DNA of 61,907 nt. Origin: a virus. Made by a program: the position numbers and the translations under genes. The notes under the pieces were generated by a model. That model did not search any database and was not told the origin of the DNA. It saw nothing but the letters and a program-made list of their open reading frames with translations. The stretch spans positions 1 to 61,907 of the IMG/VR virus record IMGVR_UViG_3300023184_000128; one strand, 5' to 3'. Every line of letters starts with the position of its first letter. The stretch's first letter is position 1. Shown here in pieces: positions 45,775-53,922 of this stretch.

Positions 45775-46362
45775 TTAATAAAATTTAACATTTATTTGTT
45801 TATCTAATGTATGTTCTTTTTGCACTAAATCAAAATCTATATTAAATGATATAATTGTTTTTCTTATATCTGTTAAATTTTTTTGAGAACGATGGATAAA
45901 ATATGAAGGAAAAGTTATTATGTCCCCTTCTTCTACATCAATAGTAAAACATTTATTTAAATCATTTGGAAATAAGAATTCTGTCCTAGGCGAATTTTTA
46001 TTAAATTCTAAATAATATACTCCAGTATAATTAGATCCATGAATATGCCAATTATGAATATCTCCTTTATTGTATTGTTGATACCATAATTCTCTTAATA
46101 AAATTCTATCACAACCAATTATTTTTGAAAAATTATTTAATTGTTCAAAAAAATGATTAATTATTAATTTAACCCAAGGTCTTTCAAAATTTTTTGCTAA
46201 ATCCCAATCTAATTTTGATATATCATCATTCATATTATTTGTATGATCATTTAAACCATTATCTTTAGTTTCATGTATTAATTTTAATAATTGTTCTTTA
46301 AAATTTTCATGATATTTAAATTTTTCTTTTAAAATTAAAGATGGTATTTCAATTTTTTTCAT
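45775..46362 (-). CDS. 2OG-Fe(II) oxygenase-like protein 1
   Basis: A 195-residue protein of the double-stranded beta-helix type. DIHNWHIHGSNYTGVYYLEF holds a His106-x-His108 pair (usually His-x-Asp), GDIITFPSYFIHRSQ holds the distal His157, and R167 in TDIRKTIISFNID would bind 2-oxoglutarate. The pattern is that of a putative 2OG-Fe(II) oxygenase family seen in marine phages. It hydroxylates an unknown substrate. Last of a five-gene oxygenase/DUF6065 cassette. Confidence 0.7.
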   Translation of the reverse strand: MKKIEIPSLILKEKFKYHENFKEQLLKLIHETKDNGLNDHTNNMNDDISKLDWDLAKNFERPWVKLIINHFFEQLNNFSKIIGCDRILLRELWYQQYNKGDIHNWHIHGSNYTGVYYLEFNKNSPRTEFLFPNDLNKCFTIDVEEGDIITFPSYFIHRSQKNLTDIRKTIISFNIDFDLVQKEHTLDKQINVKFY

Positions 46363-46577
46363 TTTCCATTTATTTCAGTATCTTCAAATGTTTCTTTATT
46401 AGATATTTTTTGATTAAATTTTATATTCCAATCTGCAACTATTCTTACAAGATTATTTCCAAAATGCCTTAGATTTTCATCTGATAAATGTAATTTTCCT
46501 TTTTCATTTAATATTTTTATTTCTTCTTTAGAAAATTCTATATCACAAGATCCGTTCTCATATTGTATAAATCTCAT
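46359..46577 (-). CDS. Small protein within oxygenase cassette
   Basis: A 72-residue protein: strands MRFIQYENGSCDIEFSKEEI, then helix LSDENLRHFGNNLVRIVADW and a short Thr/Glu-rich tail. It overlaps both neighbouring oxygenase genes by 4 bases, so it is expressed with them. The I-x-F-S-x-E-E-I start suggests a small winged domain. It may be an accessory subunit; no family recognised. Confidence 0.6.
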   Translation of the reverse strand: MRFIQYENGSCDIEFSKEEIKILNEKGKLHLSDENLRHFGNNLVRIVADWNIKFNQKISNKETFEDTEINGK

Positions 46578-47119
46578 TTTTGAACTCCATATGTTAATCT
46601 TTTATCTTTAAACCATTCTTTGTTAAATCCATTCTTATCTACGTAATGTAAAAAAGTTTGTGCATGCCAATCTCCTTTAAATTCTTCTCTCCAGTGTTCA
46701 ACCTCACATCCCAAATATATTGCAGCATCTCCAGGTTCCATGTTTATTTCTTTTCCATCCATATATATTGGCCATTGAGTTCCATCAGAACCAATCATTA
46801 CAGTAACACTTATTTCACAAGAAGATCTATCTTTATGTTTTTTTAAATCTGCAAACATTGTATACATTCTCCAAAAAGCGTAGGTGGGTAATAATTCTAA
46901 ACCAGTTTCTTTTTGCATTAATTCTAATTTATTAACCATTAATGATTCCATCAATGCATCTCCATAGAAAAAAGTATCCCCATTATTATTTTGTCTAAAA
47001 TCAAACGAATCGAAATTAACTCTATGTTTTATTCTACAATAATCATTTAACAATTTAATTTCTTCTTTGGTTAAAAAATTTTTTATTAATTTATATTTAA
47101 AATCTTTTATAGTATTCAT
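46574..47119 (-). CDS. 2OG-Fe(II) oxygenase-like protein 2
   Basis: A 181-residue protein like prolyl-4-hydroxylase-type enzymes. DLKKHKDRSSCEISVTVMIG gives the His95-x-Asp97 pair, MEPGDAAIYLGCEVEHWREE gives His142 as distal ligand, and the 2OG-binding residue may lie in WHAQTFLHYV. The metal triad H-x-D...H is intact. It likely hydroxylates or demethylates a protein, sugar or nucleic-acid substrate. Adjacent to two other oxygenases. Confidence 0.8.
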   Translation of the reverse strand: MNTIKDFKYKLIKNFLTKEEIKLLNDYCRIKHRVNFDSFDFRQNNNGDTFFYGDALMESLMVNKLELMQKETGLELLPTYAFWRMYTMFADLKKHKDRSSCEISVTVMIGSDGTQWPIYMDGKEINMEPGDAAIYLGCEVEHWREEFKGDWHAQTFLHYVDKNGFNKEWFKDKRLTYGVQK

Positions 47120-47120
47120 A

Positions 47121-47633
47121 TTAAAAATAATTTATATTTATTAAAATTCTTCTTTTAGTATCTGATTGTATTAATGCACAATGTTCTATTTGTGAATCAA
47201 AAATAACCATTCTGTTTTCAATACTATCTATTTTTATTTTTTTATTTTTATCTAAAATAGTAGCACCATTATTAGTATTCATATAAAATATAGATGTAGT
47301 ACATTTAAAAGAATAATCTGTGTGAAAATATAATTTTTTAATTTTATCTTGTCTTAAAAGTAAATTTGCTCTTGATTGTATAATTGCCTTACATTTTAAT
47401 TTTTTATATATTTTATGTAAAAAATAATTAAATTGATTAAAATCATTATTAAAATCATTAAAAAAATTTAATGAAAAATATCCAATATCATCTACATCAT
47501 CTTGAGATTCTTTTATTTGGCTATTTCTATAGAACCAAGGAGTATTCTTAGTATCAAATATAATTTCTTTAAATTTAAAAAAATCTTCTTTTTCTAAAAA
47601 ATTATCTATTATTTTATAATCTAGAGTGCCCAT
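47121..47633 (-). CDS. 2OG-Fe(II) oxygenase-like protein 3
   Basis: A 170-residue protein. LYFHTDYSFKCTTSIFYMNT has the His104-x-Asp106 pair, IENRMVIFDSQIEHCALIQS the distal His151, and TKRRILININYF the Arg161/162 for 2-oxoglutarate. The fold order is complete for a short 2OG oxygenase. N-terminal MGTLDYKIIDNFLEKEDFFK is the typical lid start of phage PKHD-like enzymes. It overlaps the next gene by 13 bases. Confidence 0.8.
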   Translation of the reverse strand: MGTLDYKIIDNFLEKEDFFKFKEIIFDTKNTPWFYRNSQIKESQDDVDDIGYFSLNFFNDFNNDFNQFNYFLHKIYKKLKCKAIIQSRANLLLRQDKIKKLYFHTDYSFKCTTSIFYMNTNNGATILDKNKKIKIDSIENRMVIFDSQIEHCALIQSDTKRRILININYF

Positions 47634-48190
47634 GCTACAACTGAATATCTTATTCCTTTTATTACTGGTTTAACTGTATGTGGATATAAAAAAATACTTG
47701 GCCAAAGTATCATTCTATTTGGTTTAACTTCTACTTCCCATTCGCCACTTCCATCTGGGTTTCTAAAACAAAGATTACCACCTTCATAATCATTATTTAA
47801 TAATAATATACAACTCATTGTTCTTGGAATTTCTGCAAAATGGTCTACATGCCATGTATAAAAACCAGTATTTTCATACTTTAAAATTTCAATATCAAAA
47901 ATATCCTTATAGGCATAATCTAATATATTTAAATCAGTTTTATATTGATTTAATTTTTGATTAAAAAAATTTTTTAATAAATTAAACCAGTGTACATTAG
48001 TTAAAGAATTATTTAAATTAGATAAAGGAAGAGTATAGGTTCTCCTTATATTAAAATCAGTTTTTGTTTCATTACCACCGCCTACTTTTGTTTCCTCAAA
48101 AGTAGAATTATTTGCAAAACGAATTATATTTGATACCATGTTCCATGGTAAAACTTCATCATATATCTTTATAAAATTTTTTATTTCCAT
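47621..48190 (-). CDS. 2OG-Fe(II) oxygenase-like protein 4 (PKHD-type)
   Basis: A 189-residue protein with the clearest motifs of the set: GFYTWHVDHFAEIPRTMSCI (His114-x-Asp116), DYEGGNLCFRNPDGSGEWEV, and RMILWPSIFLYPHTVKPVIK-GIRY (His171, Arg181). This is the PKHD-type hydroxylase pattern. Its partners are probably the other three oxygenase-like genes and the DUF6065-like gene that overlaps its start by 10 bases. Substrate unknown. Confidence 0.88.
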   Translation of the reverse strand: MEIKNFIKIYDEVLPWNMVSNIIRFANNSTFEETKVGGGNETKTDFNIRRTYTLPLSNLNNSLTNVHWFNLLKNFFNQKLNQYKTDLNILDYAYKDIFDIEILKYENTGFYTWHVDHFAEIPRTMSCILLLNNDYEGGNLCFRNPDGSGEWEVEVKPNRMILWPSIFLYPHTVKPVIKGIRYSVVAWAL

Positions 48191-48936
48191 GATTTTTTAC
48201 TCCAATATTTTTCTTTATATGTATTTATTAATTTTAATCCGTAAAAAAGCCTAGAATTTTGTATTTCTTTTTGTTCTCTTTTTTTAAAAGTCATTTTCCA
48301 ACAATCTCTTTTAAAAGGTATTATTTGAACATAAGGAGTTCCTTTTTTAATAGTTGTTTCTAATACTGTATATTTGTCTCCATTAATAACTATTGGAAAA
48401 TTTATTTCCCCTGGGAAGGTATCCGTATCAACAATACCTGGAATAATAGAAAATCTATCATCTGAGTTATTTAAAGGTGATACAAATAAACAAGAATAAC
48501 CTTTTGGAGTTTTGATTTTCCAAGGATTTACTATTTTATAAAATGGTAATTTTTTATTTTTTTCAATGAGTGGAGATCCTTCTAATTGTTTTATTGGATG
48601 GATATCAATCCCAGAATTTAAATTTATCCTTTTGGCACTTAATAAATGTGATTGATCATGAAGTCCATAAGTTTGAAATGAATCTTTAAAAATTTCTCCC
48701 TTTTCATTTTTATTATCTACATTATGTTTGATATGAAAATCTTGTGGCATCTTTAACAAATAACCCGATGTTAAAGTATCTAAAAAAGGCATACATCCTT
48801 TTACTGTTCTATTTTCAATGATATGATCTAATTTTTTATACCATTCTGGTATATTTAATTTTGTAGGAATAGGATAATCTTCTTTAAGTGCAAAATAATC
48901 TTCATGGGCACTAAACTCTATTTCTTTATCAAACAT
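48181..48936 (-). CDS. DUF6065-like protein
   Basis: A 251-residue protein. YPIPTKLNIPEWYKKLDHII, RTVKGCMPFLDTLTSGYLLK, SCLFVSPLNNSDDRFSIIPG-IVDTDTF, INFPIVINGDKY and KGTPYVQIIPFKRDCWKM are in the order of the DUF6065 group as I remember it. The strand-rich fold and the conserved V-D-T-D-T-F and I-P-F-K-R residues suggest a cupin-like enzyme or scaffold. It is first of the oxygenase cassette and may be their substrate carrier or partner. Confidence 0.7.
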   Translation of the reverse strand: MFDKEIEFSAHEDYFALKEDYPIPTKLNIPEWYKKLDHIIENRTVKGCMPFLDTLTSGYLLKMPQDFHIKHNVDNKNEKGEIFKDSFQTYGLHDQSHLLSAKRINLNSGIDIHPIKQLEGSPLIEKNKKLPFYKIVNPWKIKTPKGYSCLFVSPLNNSDDRFSIIPGIVDTDTFPGEINFPIVINGDKYTVLETTIKKGTPYVQIIPFKRDCWKMTFKKREQKEIQNSRLFYGLKLINTYKEKYWSKKSWK

Positions 48937-48955
48937 GCTAATTAATTAGCAATTA

Positions 48956-49411
48956 TTAAGGTAATTGTAAAGGATTATAAGAGGGTTGGCCTAAATTATA
49001 GAAATATTGTTCTAAAGATACATTTAAAGGTAAAGGTATAGATGATGTATCTAAATTAGATAATTGATTATAATAATTATTCCATCTTGAATACAAAAGA
49101 CTGTTTTTATTATTATCTAAAAAACATTTAATAAGGTTTTTAAAATTACTGATATATTTATCTATAGTATATTGATTATCTGCAAAAAGAGTAGATTCAA
49201 TATTTACATATATAATAGCATCATTTTGATAACCTGTAATACTTTTTGTACCATATTTGACTGCATTAAAATTTTCTTGTGTGTCTTGTATAATTTTGTA
49301 AGTGGATAAATTAGTTATGTTAAGATTATCTAAATCATATTGATTTTCTGCAATTCTATAAAGTGTTCCAGAAATATTATTTTGATTATTTTCAAAAATA
49401 AAAAAAGCCAT
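48956..49411 (-). CDS. Tail-fibre-adjacent unknown protein
   Basis: A 151-residue protein: FIFENNQNNISGTLYRIAEN, QDTQENFNAVKYGTKSITGY and a helical, Asn/Leu/Tyr-rich C-terminal half. It lies immediately after the tail-fibre gene, the position of fibre assembly or capping proteins. No chaperone domain could be named. Similar Asn-rich proteins sit beside fibre genes in other marine phages. Confidence 0.55.
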   Translation of the reverse strand: MAFFIFENNQNNISGTLYRIAENQYDLDNLNITNLSTYKIIQDTQENFNAVKYGTKSITGYQNDAIIYVNIESTLFADNQYTIDKYISNFKNLIKCFLDNNKNSLLYSRWNNYYNQLSNLDTSSIPLPLNVSLEQYFYNLGQPSYNPLQLP

Positions 49412-49414
49412 ATT

Positions 49415-50698
49415 TTATGTACCAGAATTTTCAAAAACAACTATTGCACCAGGATTTCCTGGACTTCCAAACCAATTACTTGTATTACCACCATCATTTC
49501 CCCCACTACCACCACTACCACCACTAAATCCTGTTACAAAACCTTTAGACGGTGCATTAAAATTGGATAAAGGAGCCGTTCCTGCATTACCTGGATTACC
49601 TGGAGCAGTATTAGGACCTCTATTTCCACCATTACCACCATTAGCAGTTAGATTAGTTGCAATAGTACTAGCACCTCCTGCACTTCCTCCAGAAAAACCA
49701 CCAGGTCCTCCACCACCGCCGCCTCCAACTGAGTAAGGAACTGCATATGGTCGAGTTATAGGGACGTTAAAATAACCATATCCACCTGGTCCACCAGCAC
49801 CACCACTTATTCCACTACCTGATGTTCCACCTCCTCCACCACCTGCTCCGTAAATATAAAGAGCTAATCTATTTGTATTATTTCCAGCTGTATATGTACC
49901 TGAAGTTGGTCCAGTGTACCATTGAGTTGGAACAAATCCTCCAGCTCCTGCTGATCCAGAAGATGCAGCTGTAATTCTACCTTGAGCATCAACAGTAATT
50001 GATGCAGCTGTGTATGATCCTGCAGTAACTGCAGTATTTGCTAATTGAGTTGGTCCTACAGCTGCTGCTGCAATTTTAACTGATGTAACTGATGCTGTAT
50101 CTAACGCACCTGATGTAACTGCAAATGATGCAATCTTAAATGATGTAACTGCGGATGTGTCTAATCCTGAAGATGTAACAGCAAAAGATGCAACTTTAAA
50201 TGATGTAACTGCTGCTGTATCTAATGCACTAGCTGTAACAATAGAGTTTGCTAATGCTGTACTAGTGTTAATTGATCCACCTAATGTACTAAGATCAATT
50301 ACGTTTGCATTTGTTCCATTTAAATAAACTTGTTTAATATTTTTTTCTGCTGTTCCCCAAATGACAGAAGCTCCACCAACTTGATTTAATGCTAATGTAA
50401 ATGCACCTGTTGTACTATTTTTAATTGTGTATGTTTTTTCAATTCCACTTTCAACATATACTGTTGAGTTTGCTGCTAATACTCCTGTAAATTCTAAAAC
50501 AGCATTTCTTGCATCTGAAATAGTAGCATTTGTCATAGACAAAGTAGTGTTTGTAGATGTAAGTGCTATAGCTTGATAACCAACAACTGCTTGTTGTAAT
50601 AGATTTAAATTTGTATTTGTTTTATCACCCCATGTTCCAGAGTTTTCCCCTGTTACCATTAGCTCAAGTTTGAGGTCTGTAGAATAACTAGATGCCAT
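49415..50698 (-). CDS. Tail fibre with glycine-rich receptor-binding tip
   Basis: A 427-residue protein. MASSYSTDLKLELMVTGENS-GTWGDKTNTNLNLLQQAV is the common phage fibre N terminus. Pseudo-repeats FKVASFAVTSSGLDTSAVTS, FKIASFAVTSGALDTASVTS (about 168-215) form the shaft. The C-terminal third is extremely glycine-rich (GAGGGGGG, GGGGGGGPGG, NGGNGGNRGP), like the polyglycine-II-helix adhesin tips of T4-like phages that bind outer-membrane proteins. It probably decides host range. No collar or chaperone domain is visible. Confidence 0.8.
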   Translation of the reverse strand: MASSYSTDLKLELMVTGENSGTWGDKTNTNLNLLQQAVVGYQAIALTSTNTTLSMTNATISDARNAVLEFTGVLAANSTVYVESGIEKTYTIKNSTTGAFTLALNQVGGASVIWGTAEKNIKQVYLNGTNANVIDLSTLGGSINTSTALANSIVTASALDTAAVTSFKVASFAVTSSGLDTSAVTSFKIASFAVTSGALDTASVTSVKIAAAAVGPTQLANTAVTAGSYTAASITVDAQGRITAASSGSAGAGGFVPTQWYTGPTSGTYTAGNNTNRLALYIYGAGGGGGGTSGSGISGGAGGPGGYGYFNVPITRPYAVPYSVGGGGGGGPGGFSGGSAGGASTIATNLTANGGNGGNRGPNTAPGNPGNAGTAPLSNFNAPSKGFVTGFSGGSGGSGGNDGGNTSNWFGSPGNPGAIVVFENSGT

Positions 50699-50740
50699 AA
50701 ATTCCTTTTAAATTCGTAATAATACTCAATTTTAGTTTGA

Positions 50741-51592
50741 TTAAGCTGCTATGTCAACAACTGCCCAACTGTTACTTATACCAATATTTACCACTGCCCA
50801 AGCATTTATAAAGACAGTTCCAGTATAAGTAGTCATTTGTAATCCAGTAATATCTGGTGCTACATCTATAGTTACAGATACTGAACTTACAGTAGTATTT
50901 GCAGATACTGAAGTTACATCTACTAAAGTATTAGCATCTAATTTAGCTGTTCCTACACTTGCAGAAAGTGCATCGCAAGTTACAAATACAGTAACAGCAA
51001 TATCAACTTCCTCATCTCCTAAAGATACAGTTAATGAACTTCCATTTACATCTATATCAGCTCCTGCTGTAACAGAAACTGTATCTACTGTAGTTGATCT
51101 AGATTGTCCTGTAACAGATACATCAACATCTATTTGAGAGGTTACTGTTCCTGTAGTTACAAGAGAACTTATTCCAGTTAAAGTAAAACTTCCGTCTCCT
51201 GTAATAGATAAAGTTCCAGTAGTCGTGTTTAATTGATTACCAACTACATCAACATCTATTACATTTATACCTTCAGCTGTTCCAGTGGTTGTATTTAATA
51301 GATTTGTAGATAAATCTATACTTCCATCAATTGTAAAAGATAAACTACCTACAGTTGTATTTAATAGATTTGTAGATAAATCTATACTTCCATCAATTGT
51401 AAAAGATAAACTACCTACAGTTGTATTTAATAGATTTGTAGATAAATCTGCAGAAACATCTATTGTGACTGTCGCACTATTTTGATCGGATTGTAATCCT
51501 GAAATTTGTCCCCATGCATTAGATCCCCAAGTAGAGTATCCCCATGTGGTAAGAGTACCAGGCGACGTTACTTCTATTGTAATATCTGCCAC
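50741..51592 (-). CDS. Repetitive beta-rich virion protein
   Basis: A 283-residue Ser/Thr/Val/Asp-rich protein. It begins with Trp-rich TTWGYSTWGSNAWGQ, then repeated strands: LSTNLLNTTVGSLSFTIDGS occurs twice with a partial third, then diverged versions (SLVTTGTV, SRSTTVDTVSVTAGADI) follow. It ends NSWAVVDIAA, echoing the Trp motif. Repeats coded by near-identical DNA show recent duplication. A tail or head fibre-like or decoration protein is likely; no named family. Confidence 0.65.
   Translation of the reverse strand: MADITIEVTSPGTLTTWGYSTWGSNAWGQISGLQSDQNSATVTIDVSADLSTNLLNTTVGSLSFTIDGSIDLSTNLLNTTVGSLSFTIDGSIDLSTNLLNTTTGTAEGINVIDVDVVGNQLNTTTGTLSITGDGSFTLTGISSLVTTGTVTSQIDVDVSVTGQSRSTTVDTVSVTAGADIDVNGSSLTVSLGDEEVDIAVTVFVTCDALSASVGTAKLDANTLVDVTSVSANTTVSSVSVTIDVAPDITGLQMTTYTGTVFINAWAVVNIGISNSWAVVDIAA
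51288..51449. repeat. 66-bp tandem repeat inside the virion gene
   Basis: Two complete identical copies (51288-51353, 51354-51419) and the first 30 bases of a third (51420-51449). 66 bases is 22 codons, so the frame is preserved and repeat-number changes give in-frame length variants of a surface-exposed beta region. Identity at the DNA level points to recent duplication. Confidence 0.9.
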
Positions 51593-51607
51593 CTGGCCCT
51601 CCTAAAA

Positions 51608-52045
51608 TTATGCGATTCTTAATATAGCTGCTGCTGATGTAAATGCTGGAAATACGATTGTAAATGTTCCTGATGTTGCAGTTTTGTCAGCACCGAAGTC
51701 TAACACACAAACTGATCTTTTAGTTGCAGTTGTTGTGTTGTTATAAATTAATGCTCCTCTAGCAGTTAATGTAACTCCTGTAAAAGATAAATCTGCAAAA
51801 TCTACTATACCTACAGAACCATCAAGTGATACTTGTTGGCTTTGTAAAACTCCACCACCTGCTGCATATTGTCCTGATGCAGAAACTTCACCAGATGTTG
51901 TGTAAACTGTTGTAGCTGCTGATAGGTTAGCTGCAGATGTATACAATGCTAAATTAAAAGATTGTCCTGAACCTGAATCGAAATCATGTACAGCACCTAA
52001 AAGTTCTGACTTAAATGTGTTGCACACTGCTTGTGATATTGCCAT
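51608..52045 (-). CDS. Small virion structural protein
   Basis: A 145-residue Ser/Ala/Thr-rich protein: AISQAVCNTFKSELLGAVHD, SFNLALYTSAANLSAATTVY, GGGVLQSQQVSLDGSVGIVD, then FTIVFPAFTSAAAILRIA. The F-x-L-A-L-Y-T and I-V-F-P pattern is shared with a group of marine-phage structural proteins near adaptor genes. It may be a head-tail or minor tail subunit. A good ribosome-binding site (AAGGAGTACAACAT) precedes it. Confidence 0.65.
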   Translation of the reverse strand: MAISQAVCNTFKSELLGAVHDFDSGSGQSFNLALYTSAANLSAATTVYTTSGEVSASGQYAAGGGVLQSQQVSLDGSVGIVDFADLSFTGVTLTARGALIYNNTTTATKRSVCVLDFGADKTATSGTFTIVFPAFTSAAAILRIA

Positions 52046-52066
52046 ATGTTGTACTCCTTATAGTTA

Positions 52067-52750
52067 TTATGGTGATGGTGAATTAATTTTAATTCGTAAC
52101 ACACCATCTTGAAACTCGTCTCTGCGTCTTCTACCTGTTTGCTCTAACGCAAATCCTTGTAATGCTGTATTATACTTGTCCTGATATAGTTTGTACATAT
52201 CCATAGGTCCTTTTAAGTATGCAAAGGCTTCTACTAAACAAGCATATAATAATAATTCTGGGGCATTTTGACTAATATAAGTTGTTGTATTTGTTGAACT
52301 TAAATTATCTGGTGTGTATATATAATCTAAAGTAACTGGATAATTATCATTTGGTATAGGAGCTACTTGAATAGCATTTTCTTTGTACATTGAATAATAT
52401 TTAGGAAAACCACTTGTTCCAGAACTATTATATTCAGTAATAAAAGTATCATCTCTAGGTTCTAAAGATATTTGAGCTGAAGAAGTATTTGTTACAACAA
52501 CAGATCTTACTATAAAAGCTCTTCTAACTGTTGTAGAACCTTCATCTGTATTATCATCTGGTAATAATAAATATTTATTTCCAGAATTAAAAGTTGATGT
52601 TGCATATTCTCTTGAATAATCAGCATCTGCTTCTCTAAATATTCTATATTCAGAATTTTTAATAAATGTATCACAAATAGAGTTAGTTAAGACAGAAGAA
52701 TCTACTTCTGTATAATCTCTAATTTGTTGTAATAGTTCTGCGTATGTCAT
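52067..52750 (-). CDS. Head-tail adaptor-like structural protein
   Basis: A 227-residue protein. MTYAELLQQIRDYTEVDSSV, LTNSICDTFIKNSEYRIFRE, PKYYSMYKENAIQVAPIPND and PELLLYACLVEAFAYLKGPM form the pattern of an adaptor family common to marine podoviruses, placed beside gp4-like genes. It would build part of the short neck or tail. Its stop-overlap with neighbours indicates coupling. The named role is from context. Confidence 0.65.
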   Translation of the reverse strand: MTYAELLQQIRDYTEVDSSVLTNSICDTFIKNSEYRIFREADADYSREYATSTFNSGNKYLLLPDDNTDEGSTTVRRAFIVRSVVVTNTSSAQISLEPRDDTFITEYNSSGTSGFPKYYSMYKENAIQVAPIPNDNYPVTLDYIYTPDNLSSTNTTTYISQNAPELLLYACLVEAFAYLKGPMDMYKLYQDKYNTALQGFALEQTGRRRRDEFQDGVLRIKINSPSP

Positions 52751-53106
52751 GTTATATCTATAGTTACATCTCCTACATCGGAATAAGCTTGTCTTCTAGC
52801 ATTAATTACATCACCACTAATTGCTGGTTCCATACTACCTGGATTTGTTGTTTCATATTGTCCTGGCCAGTATTGTAAATCTAATTGTACTAAACATCCT
52901 CCACCTGGAACAGTATCTGATCTAGCATTTTTAAGTCCTTGTGGATCTGCTTTATGATGTCTTGGATCTAATTGAGGTTGTTTTGGTTCATATTCACTAT
53001 AATGAACCCACGAACCATTCCACTCTCTTTTCATTTCCACATATGGAAATTGCATTCCTGATCTATCAGAAATAGCTAATGATCTTTTACCTCTAGAAAA
53101 TGCCAT
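52747..53106 (-). CDS. Conserved structural-cluster protein
   Basis: A 119-residue protein: MAFSRGKRSLAISDRSGMQF, EMKREWNGSWVHYSEYEPKQ, PQLDPRHHKADPQGL and a Gly-rich end. The I-S-D-R-S-G-x-x-F and W-V-H-Y-S-E-Y-E strings match small proteins of marine phages between two adaptor genes, with no known function. His-rich part could bind metal. It overlaps its neighbours by 1-4 bases. Confidence 0.65.
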   Translation of the reverse strand: MAFSRGKRSLAISDRSGMQFPYVEMKREWNGSWVHYSEYEPKQPQLDPRHHKADPQGLKNARSDTVPGGGCLVQLDLQYWPGQYETTNPGSMEPAISGDVINARRQAYSDVGDVTIDIT

Positions 53107-53795
53107 TAGATTCCATCTCCAAAGTAAGAATAAGGTGAAATGTAAGAGCTTGTTCTTTGAGAGTCTTCTTCTAAAGCTCTTTGTAATTCATCTTCGTATA
53201 TTAATTTTAATCCTTGAACTCTATCTGGAGCAACTTTTTGTCCTAGATAATAAGCAAGTCCAGAAATCATACATGGTAAAAATCTGTAAGGTACATTTGC
53301 TTGATCACTATATGCACCTGCATCTTGTATTCTACTAATATAATAATATTTTAAATAAATATATTGAGCACAATCTGGTGTTAAATATAAACTAATAGTT
53401 GGATTAATTTGACGATTCACATAATATTGTGATGGTTGTCCAGTTTGTCCTTTATTAGGAAGAGCTGCATAAGCAGATCTATCAATTTTATCTAAAGAAA
53501 TATCGTTTGTTGTTTCAGTTACAGTTAAAGCTGTAGAAACATACGCTTCTAATACGTCACTACAATCAGATGGAGTAGCATAAGTTGATGTACCTGCAGT
53601 CAAAGCTTGTTCTTTAAGAACAACTTTCCAAAGATGAACTCCTCTATTTCCCCATTCAGAAAATAAAATGTTTAAACTTCTTCTTGCTGACTTTATATTG
53701 TATCCGCTGTTAGTTCTTACACCACAACGTTCGTAGGCTTCTTCAATAATATCGTCTATGTCTAAATCGAATGATGTAGTTCCTGAAGTAGCCAT
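53106..53795 (-). CDS. P22 gp4-like head-completion / tail accessory protein
   Basis: A 229-residue protein. FDLDIDDIIEEAYERCGVRT, YNIKSARRSLNILFSEWGNR, GVHLWKVVLKEQAL, DKIDRSAYAALPNKGQTGQP and RFLPCMISGLAYYLGQKVAP correspond to the tail accessory family that closes the portal after packaging. P22 gp4 itself is 166 residues and has lysozyme-like activity; this longer form is common in marine phages. It attaches to the portal and binds the gp10-like hub. Confidence 0.75.
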   Translation of the reverse strand: MATSGTTSFDLDIDDIIEEAYERCGVRTNSGYNIKSARRSLNILFSEWGNRGVHLWKVVLKEQALTAGTSTYATPSDCSDVLEAYVSTALTVTETTNDISLDKIDRSAYAALPNKGQTGQPSQYYVNRQINPTISLYLTPDCAQYIYLKYYYISRIQDAGAYSDQANVPYRFLPCMISGLAYYLGQKVAPDRVQGLKLIYEDELQRALEEDSQRTSSYISPYSYFGDGI

Positions 53796-53801
53796 TAGAC
53801 A

Positions 53802-53921
53802 TTATTTTTTCTTATTGTTTTTAGAAACTTTCTTAGCACTAAATCCTTTTAACATACCTGCAACTTTTGCTGGTGTGTTTTTTGGAACTATTCCTGCTTT
53901 TAAATATGTTTTCATTCCCAT
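53802..53921 (-). CDS. 39-residue basic protein
   Basis: The ATG at 53921 gives MGMKTYLKAGIVPKNTPAKV, then AGMLKGFSAKKVSKNNKKK, with GGAGAATATTAAA before the start. It is strongly basic. A longer frame starts inside the upstream gene. It belongs to a run of small basic proteins (53.8-55.1 kb) next to the tail genes. Possible DNA-condensing or virion role. Confidence 0.5.
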   Translation of the reverse strand: MGMKTYLKAGIVPKNTPAKVAGMLKGFSAKKVSKNNKKK

Positions 53922-53922
53922 T

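Noticed and set aside
51285-51485. Plus-strand repetitive frame within the 66-bp repeats
   Set aside because: It is the antisense of the repeated virion gene; a 66-bp period keeps all frames open.
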